From Pyxicephalus adspersus (Eukaryota > Chordata > Amphibia > Anura > Pyxicephalidae): 64,000 bases of DNA. A program made the translations under genes and the position numbers. Location of the stretch: assembly GCF_032062135.1 (NCBI RefSeq), contig NC_092858.1, forward strand, positions 165,938,664-166,002,663, given 5' to 3'. A model generated the notes under the pieces. That model did not search any database and had not been told where the DNA came from. It saw only the letters and a list, made by a program, of their open reading frames with translations. This document shows, piece by piece, positions 57,665 to 64,000 of this stretch. Position 1 is the stretch's first letter. Each line of letters starts with the position of its first letter.

Positions 57665-57755
57665 ATAATATTTTGCATTAATTTAGCGTTGACATACAGT
57701 ATTACACATCCCTTTACAAAGTCTTTTGTCATATCATTAGCTGTTCCACAAAGGG
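57665..57755 (-). mobile_element. SINE tail fragment (minus strand)
   Basis: TTTAGCGTTGACATACAGTA, TTACAAAGTC and ATTAGCTGTTCCACAAAGGG follow the order of the SINE tail in reverse. It abuts the next LINE tail head to head. Confidence 0.5.
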
Positions 57756-57756
57756 A

Positions 57757-57987
57757 CCTAGATTGTAAGCTCCTCGGGGCAGGGTCCCCTCCTCCTCCTG
57801 TATCACTGTCTGTATTAGTCTGTCATTTGCAACCCCTATTTAATGTACAGCGCTGTGTATCACTGTCTGTATTAGTCTGTCATTTGCAACCCCTATTTAA
57901 TGTACAGCGCTGTGTAATATGTTGGCGCTATATAAATACTGTTTATAACAATAATATTGTTAATAATAATAATAATAATAATAATAA
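57757..57987 (+). mobile_element. LINE 3' tail, copy 6, with a perfect 57-bp internal duplication
   Basis: CCTAGATTGTAAGCTCCTCG, GGGCAGGGTCCCC, then 57799-57855 repeated exactly as 57856-57912, and an end with TGTTGGCGCTATATAAATAC plus (AAT)n to 57987. The duplication puts a 19-residue repeat in a chance frame at 57689-58009. Confidence 0.85.
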
Positions 57988-57989
57988 AG

Positions 57990-58525
57990 ATTCATCCTAT
58001 CAACATTAATGCAAATATGTTCCATTAATCGGAAATTAATCGGAATTAGTCGGAAAATTCTACTGACATTTTCAATGCAGGTCATCTTCGGTATTCTAAA
58101 AAAAACAAAATTGATATTAAGTGGAGCCTGTTGGCTAAGTCACTCCTGGCATGTCTTGGATATTCCAAAAGCAAATTATTTTTTTTTTAATTCCCAACTC
58201 GGTTAACCTTTGCTTGTTTAAGATATTTCTGTTGCTTTTCCCTTAATATAAAATCTATAATAAATAAGGGCTGCTAGGAGCCTCCAATAATAGAAACAAT
58301 GAAACCCAGGAACTCTGCACAGTAATTGTACCAATGAAATCCCTAAAAGGACAATCTTAAAATGATGATCATATAAATGGAGCGGCAGTGATTATACATA
58401 GTAGTTACCACCTGCTCATTTACCAGTGATCACTTACAACAGTGATGATCATCTTATCTGGTTGCCACCTTTATGAATAGGGCACTGTAAATGCTGCCAT
58501 TATTTCTGCAGATATTTTACATTTG
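57990..58525. other. Unassigned sequence
   Basis: No gene recognised. AATCGGAAATTAATCGGAAT near 58028 is a small local repeat. Confidence 0.4.
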
Positions 58526-58836
58526 TAAGGCACGGTGGCTCAGTGGTTAGCACTCAAATTTCAGCCAGGACACTATCTGCATGGAGTTTGCAGGTTCTCC
58601 CTGTGTTTGTGTGGGTTTTCCTCAGGAACTCCAACTTCCTCCCACATTCCAAAAACATGCAGTTAGGTTAATTGGCTTCCCACAAAATTGACCATAGACT
58701 GTATTAAAGACATATGACTATGGTACAGACATTGGATTGAGAACCCCTTAGAGGGATAGCTAGTGACATGACTATGGACATTGTACAGAGCTGTGTAATA
58801 TGTTTGTGCTATATAAATACAATTAAAAAAAAAAAA
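58526..58836 (+). mobile_element. tRNA-derived SINE, copy 5 (B-box deleted)
   Basis: AAGGCACGGTGGCTCAGTGG and TTAGCACTC, then a jump to AAATTTCAGCCAGGACACTA: the region that normally holds the B-box-like sequence is missing. The body and tail follow, with TACAGAGCTGTG, TGTGCTATATAAATAC and a poly(A)-like end. Confidence 0.85.
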
Positions 58837-59074
58837 GGCATGATTGCAAAATTTTGTAGTAGTTGCCCCTAAATCAGTCCTGGCCCAAGTTGGGGTCCCA
58901 CTCTCAAAATATCCCTTTTGTGGGGAAGGAATCATTCAATTGCAGTAGAATAAAATACCTAAAAGCATAGTGAGATTTTTTTTAACCCTTCCTTTTACAT
59001 CCTTGGGGAATCTCTGCACAATCTGCAAGGGCCTACAGATATAAAATATTTGCCCCTTCCCTTTATACCTACCC

Positions 59075-59612
59075 AGATCTGGTAACCATACACTGACACC
59101 TTAGAATCAAATTCAAGCTCCTGTGCTTTGCTCCCTACACAGTTCTTCTCCCACTTACCTTTCTGCCCTGATAGAATAATACTACCTCGGCCACTCTCTC
59201 TCCGCTCCTCCAATGACCTACTAATGACTTCCTCACTCAGAACCTCATCACACGCACGGCTCCAAGACTTTTCTAGAGCTGCCCCAACTCTCTGGAATGG
59301 TCTTCCTCATCCTTTTCCACTTGCGTCTACTTTTTGCGCATTAAAAAGAGCACTCAGAACCCATCTTTTTAAAGTTATCTACCCATCTTCTTCTGTCTCT
59401 TAAAACCCTCACTACTTCCCACCATTACATATCCTCCTATTGTATGATACTTCCCCCACCTCCTAGATTGTAAGCTCTTCGGGGTCTTCTCCTCCTCCTG
59501 TGTCACTGTCTGTATCTGCCCATGATTTGCAACCCTTATTTAATGTACAGCGCTGCGTAGTATATTAGCGTCATTTAAATACTGTCTAATAATATTAAAA
59601 ATATTAATAAAC
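59075..59612 (+). mobile_element. L2/CR1-like LINE, 3' end with coding remnant
   Basis: The longest copy of this LINE in the window. It joins a reverse-transcriptase C-terminal coding segment (59095-59403) to the 3' tail with CCTAGATTGTAAGCTCTTCG, CACTGTCTGTATCTG, TGTACAGCGCTGCG, a decayed TATTAGCGTCATTTAAATAC and AATATTAA repeats. This links the tail-only copies elsewhere to a known kind of parent. 5' truncated. Confidence 0.8.
59095..59403 (+). pseudogene. LINE reverse-transcriptase C-terminal remnant
   Basis: In the frame ending at the stop 59401-59403, the peptide contains SLRSSNDLLMTSSLRTSSHA, RLQDFSRAAPTLWNGLPHPF and RALRTHLFK. The LWNxLP and THLF segments sit at the very C-terminus of many L2/CR1-like non-LTR retrotransposon proteins, past the reverse-transcriptase domain. 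The catalytic domain itself is not present. The same segment is recognisable on the minus strand at 34984-35212 and 39539-39692. Confidence 0.75.
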
Positions 59613-59699
59613 AATCTGTAGTTATTTTCTACCTTTTATAAATGTAGCCAATAAGCACCAGGCGGTAAACATAATTAATATTATAACACAACACAGGTT

Positions 59700-60165
59700 A
59701 TTAATATCCCGGCCTTTCATTGCCTTACTTGAGGTCTGAAAATAAATAAATCAATTTATATCACAAAATCAGAACTATATCTGCCGGTTAGAGCACTGCC
59801 CCACGATTCCCTGAACTGGCTGTGTTTTTCTTGCAGTAAATCAAACTGTTTGCCTGACAAAGGACCAGCAAATGTTGATACAAAGAAAAAGTTTCACAAG
59901 TGACTGGCGATATTTATTCAGGTATTACGGGCCGGCCACCTGCGCCACGTTGACAGAGAGGGCGTGTACGCCTCCAAAAGCCTTCGTATTATCAGGCCGC
60001 AATGTTGCCCAGATACCGGGAGCCGCATTCAGAGCGAGGGATCAGTTTATTGTTTTCCTCCTTCCATTAAATGCCAGGATCTCACATCGGATCATATGTC
60101 TGAACAATATAATGAACTCCACGTTGTACAGAGCTTTATGTGGTTAGTAAAAGCTGCTTAAAAAA
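59700..60165. promoter_or_regulatory. GC-richer unique block, candidate conserved element
   Basis: Stands out against AT-rich flanks with GGGCCGGCCACCTGCGCCAC near 59929, ACAGAGAGGGCGTGTACG near 59952, ATCAGGCCGCAATGTTGCCC near 59991 and CGGGAGCCGCATTCAGAGCG near 60018. The 91-codon frame 59872-60147 is open but its protein shows no domain, and a second frame overlaps it. Could be a conserved regulatory element or an exon of an unknown transcript. Confidence 0.35.
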
Positions 60166-60169
60166 AAAA

Positions 60170-61050
60170 AGCCCCAACAATGCACGTGGTGCAAAACAAT
60201 GATATTAAGTATACCACTTACAAGAAAAATAAATAGAATAATAGGGTGGACGTTAACCCATGCAAAGATAAAAGGTTTAGAAGACGTTTGCGGCATTAAA
60301 TAACATCAGTTAATGAAGTTGGGTGTTCATTAATAGAATCATCAAATGTATTTTAATGGAGCTAGGGTAAGTACTTGAGTCTGTTTATAAATAAAACACT
60401 TGTAATCCCAACACTAAGACTGGGGGAAGTAGGGGCAAGACTGGCAAATCAGGTGCAATGAAAGCATAGAGAACAATAAAGTGATCAGTCATTGGTGTGC
60501 AGTGTTTTCTGCTGTCCAATGACAGGCCGTGGGCCCGGGTCATGCATGTGACAAGACTGTGTAAAGATTTTCAACTAAACCAAGTTATAACTCTTTCAAA
60601 AGGATTAACCTTGTCCATATGGTTATTATAACTATGTATGTAGCTGTTTGCCTGGGATTCAGTATTGCATGGATTGTTTGGAGGGTACATACATTTATCC
60701 AGGTACCTCTCATTCACCAGAAAATGCTCTTTCTATGCATTGTGGCAATTGTATGCAGCCTCCAATAAGCAATATTGACCATTGTGAGTGCTATTGACAC
60801 TACTGAGTGGCAGGAACCAGAAGCAAATCACGATAAAATCAATAGCAAAAGTTTCAAAGCAATTGATCCAATATCTGATCTAATGTTGGCCATATTAGAA
60901 ATAAATACAATAGAGATTTATGAAACCCAAACTCCTTCTTTGAAGAATAGAAAATCCTGACTTTAGGCAAATGGCTCAGTGAGAGACTTGAAGAGAATGC
61001 ATGGGTGAATTGGCACGCAACAGCTAACAAAAGCTTGCAATGGGAGTGTC
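60170..61050. other. Unassigned sequence
   Basis: No gene recognised. CTGCTGTCCAATGACAGGCC near 60512 resembles a common frog repeat word, but no element could be delimited. Confidence 0.4.
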
Positions 61051-61062
61051 TGCTATCTAAAT

Positions 61063-61327
61063 CAGTGGTTGCCAACCGGTGGCGGTCTGCGAGAAGATTT
61101 TGGTGGTTCGTAGCTCTGGCTGGTGTGTCCCCCAGCGGGGTCAAGAAAAGGAGCGTGCTGGGGTGCGCACTGGCAAGAGCTTCGGGCCACGTCTTCCGTA
61201 TGGATCGCAGGCTCAGGGAGTGGGTTCTGGCATCATTACGTCACTCTGGGGGAAGTTTCCTCCCCTTTGAGTGGCACATGGCTTCCCGTTTAGTGGTCCG
61301 TAGGTCCGAAAAGATTGGCGACCGCTG
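61063..61327 (+). mobile_element. hAT-like non-autonomous element, family A, copy 3
   Basis: CAGTGGTTGCCAACCGG at the left pairs with ATTGGCGACCGCTG at the right. Flanks ATCTAAAT (61055-61062) and ATGTAAAT (61328-61335) agree at 7 of 8 bases, the best hAT-type duplication in the window. The body matches copies 1 and 2, with TTCTGGCATCATTACGTCAC. The 107-codon frame 61005-61328 overlies it and is not a gene. Confidence 0.82.
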
Positions 61328-61335
61328 ATGTAAAT

Positions 61336-63520
61336 TGATAAACAACTGGAACGGATTAGGCAGAATTACTGGAGCTAATGGGGGCTAAGATAAATGTCAC
61401 CAAGGTTCCCAAAGGCCATACTGATGTGTGTGTGAGAGGAGGGTTATAAAAGGCTTTAACTGCAAATCATAGGACCCAAAGAAAAAATGGAAGGGCCTTC
61501 TTACATTATTCCCCAGGGTAAGCCCCTCAGGGCAGGTGGCAAGTCCACCAGGATTTATATAATAAATGCAATGACCAAGACCCCCTTCTCCCCCATAACA
61601 AGTGTGGCCAACATGGGTACCCTAACCCCCAATACACTTTGTACAATTTATCCTAACCAAATGTCCTCTCCAAGCAGGGACCTCATCCCTCCCCATTTCA
61701 AAGGCATGTCCTAGAATAAATTGAGTGGCTTCAGTTTGAACTCTATCATTTATCTTAGTTAACCAGCTACCCCGGGCATCAACGTAACCCTGTAAAATAG
61801 AAATCCAGTGGGTTCCCTGTCTTTTGAACACAGTCGCGGTATTTTCTCAATAGCCACATGAGTTTGCTAAGTAACGTGTTGCATTGATTTGCTGGTTAAT
61901 CATATCTAAATGTCCCCTCTAATGATTTTCATCATTTTCTTTTGGCTCTGAATTATTTTCTTTTGTTCCTGATGACGGGAGAATATGAAGCATCGCGGAG
62001 ACTGACAGGGTAAGTGGCTGCTTTGACAACCAGTGAATACTATGCAAAGCTCCCAACAGCAAAACAAACAGGGGCCTCTGTGTGTGGGCACGTTGTGCAG
62101 AGAAGTACGTGAAAAACACTTACGGGAATGATCTATTCACCTATTGTCCTGCCACTTATTCCTTCCTATAGCACTCCAAACACTGAGCAGGTAAGAACAA
62201 TCCTGAACTGACGAGCCCTTAAAGAAAAAATAGAAATATATCCCAATGCAGGACATTGTGAAACATTGTCTATTTCGTTATTCATTCCACTGAGATGAGC
62301 AATTCTAGCAACTTCTCCTCCATTTACAATTCACATAACTATGTATGTTTCACCAAGTTCAATACTTACTTATTAATAACATTTAGGATTATGGTAAATC
62401 CAGGTTTGCAAATTGAGGGTTGTCGCCATTAATAGGGAACAATTTGCCATGCCGTGCATTCCTTTGGCCAAGTGAGCCAAAAAAGCCATTGAAAAGAATG
62501 GATAACCCAGCGCTCTTTATACAAAAGGGGACCTTACAGAACCCATTTTATGTGTTGGAGATGTTAGTGAGAACTGACGGTTGTGCATATTCCTTTTCTT
62601 TCATTTTGGCATTGTTACACATCAACCATGGCAATGTCCAGAAACCCATGCCATTTGTTTGACAATAGCTTGCTTATAAGCCCTACAACTGTAGTATTGA
62701 ATGCCAGAATTACTCTACAGCACCATAGACTTCATGGAGGTTCACCAAAAAGTTCACAAAGCAAAACATGAAAAACTTTTCAAGCAAATTATGTTATAGA
62801 TCCTTAAAGGAAAATAGTATAATAGAAAACCATGACTATACATTCAACCTGTGTTTTTATTGTATCCAAAGTAAAAGCTCTCTTTTTTCCTTGTGTTGGT
62901 TCTGGTCACTACACTGCCTATGCCACCCATGAGGGTCACTGGTACCACTTCAATGACGGAGGAGGAGACACTGGGAAAAGCCAAAGTGGAGCTTCCAGTC
63001 AATGACACTCATTCCCATAAACTTCACACATTCCACTAATATTTATTTGGATTTTAATATTAATTTATGCATTTTAATGGCTTTATTAAAAGCTAAATGG
63101 CTATCAGAGATAGAGTAAAATGTATTTATAGAACTCCATCACCACCTCTACCAGCACAGAGGTTTAAAATTCTCGCATCACAAATTATCATTAATAATCA
63201 TGCACTCAATATACCAGAATTTGTACTTGGTTAAAAAAAAACATTGGTAATAAGATTAAATTATAGGTTGATATGCAAGACTGAATAGCCCTATTGATCT
63301 TTGTCAGAAAAAGCACAGAAAAATGCAAAATGTTAAACTATCAGCAGAGCATTAAAATAGGGAAATTTACCAATAAGGATGCTTATTCCAGTGCCAACAG
63401 TGTAAACGGTGATTACAGGACAGGAAGACAAACCCATAGAAGTCTATGGGGCTGCAATGTGCAGTTAGTGGGGCTCTGCCATCCATAAGTAGTTATCTGT
63501 GACTTACCACCACATAATTC
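61336..63520. other. Unassigned sequence
   Basis: No exon or defined repeat. A more balanced stretch at about 61960-62200 (GATGACGGGAGAATATGAAG, TGTGTGGGCACGTTGTGCAG) could be unique conserved DNA, with weak support. Confidence 0.4.
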
Positions 63521-63526
63521 TGTAGA

Positions 63527-63757
63527 GCAATTTTTCTCAACTACAGTTCCTCCAGAGGTTTCTGGGGGTTCTTTGAGCAATTTGTGTCTCTTGGGTCAGT
63601 TTAGGTGACACCAATGATCTTTTAGGGTGATTCTTCCCAATGGCCAGTAATATAGGAAGCATTCTTCCTACTGATTACCATGCTAATGTACTCTATAGTA
63701 TAGTAGGGGTTACCTGCAGACCTGAAAGTTATTTCAAGGGTTTCTATAAAGTTTGTA
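63527..63757 (+). mobile_element. hAT-like non-autonomous element, family B, copy 5
   Basis: TTTTTCTCAACTACAGTTCC at the left, then TTTAGGTGACACCAATGATC, ATTCTTCCCAATGGCCAG and ATTTCAAGGGTTTCTATAAA near the right end. Flanks were not clearly duplicated. Confidence 0.6.
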
Positions 63758-64000
63758 GTGTGCAGATGCGACGAAGTTATCGCTGGTTGTATGCAAACAG
63801 AGGAGCTTAGCAAGCATGCATTTGTGTACAGGGACAATGGTGGGTCAGGGGAAGAGGGCAAAAATACAAATTTCTATTTTGCCATACCTTGCTCTTCCTG
63901 ATTCCCTTCTCATCCATATGCTGATAACTTTTTATTACATATCTTATCTTAAACCCAATGATGTCATATCTGGGTATCTGCACTTCTCTATGCATGCAGG

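Noticed and set aside
61005..61328. 107-codon Arg/Ser-rich frame
   Set aside because: Lies on hAT-like family A copy 3. The other copies of that family do not keep the frame.
1..64000. CRISPR arrays, operons, ribosome binding sites, bacterial insertion sequences
   Set aside because: The window is eukaryotic. Direct repeats are microsatellites, minisatellites or dispersed elements, with no regular repeat-spacer pattern.

Overview
This 64-kb window looks like non-coding nuclear DNA from a ranoid-type frog. The sequence is AT-rich and crowded with interspersed repeats. The repeats include a tRNA-derived SINE, a non-LTR retrotransposon whose 3' end closely resembles the SINE tail, several small hAT-like and Tc1/mariner-like DNA transposons, a palindromic MITE family, a solo LTR and a degraded L1/Tx1-type LINE. 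The organism call rests on my recognition of these repeats as anuran types. No species can be fixed from sequence alone. No host protein-coding exon, rRNA, functional tRNA or CRISPR array could be supported. The longest open frames (178, 149, 134 and 127 codons) are chance frames or lie on repeats.

Layout. 0-8 kb: unassigned sequence, an (AT)n tract, a 586-bp solo LTR with a perfect 5-bp target duplication (2856-3441), a candidate conserved element (6115-6290), two abutting hAT-like elements (6564-7069) and a palindromic MITE. 8-14 kb: a degenerate tandem array (8930-9530), a second candidate conserved element and another hAT-like element. 14-20 kb: a hairpin-bearing repeat, exon-like repeats, a LINE tail and two SINEs. 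20-27 kb: mostly unique sequence, including GC-richer unique blocks at 24.1-25.3 kb, followed by AT-rich DNA. 27-29.2 kb: repeats with splice-donor-like ends, then a remarkable run of five strong hairpins in 644 bp. 30-40 kb: MITEs, LINE pieces, a SINE and three candidate conserved blocks. 40-46 kb: a large fold-back element, degenerate minisatellites, and a SINE, terminal-repeat element, (TA)n and Tc1-like element back to back. 47-64 kb: hAT-like copies, a candidate conserved block at 50.8 kb, an L1/Tx1-like ORF2 remnant, clustered MITEs, a LINE tail with a perfect 57-bp duplication, the best preserved LINE coding end and a GC-richer unique block near 60 kb.

How the parts work together. The LINE and the SINE end in nearly the same sequence, which fits a partnership in which the LINE machinery mobilises the SINE. 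Insertions into other repeats give internal evidence: a MITE inside a LINE copy shows a 5-bp duplication (CAATG), and two further copies carry the same or nearly the same duplication. The repeat-free blocks may be regulatory DNA of a distant or flanking gene. That is inference only and needs cross-species alignment.
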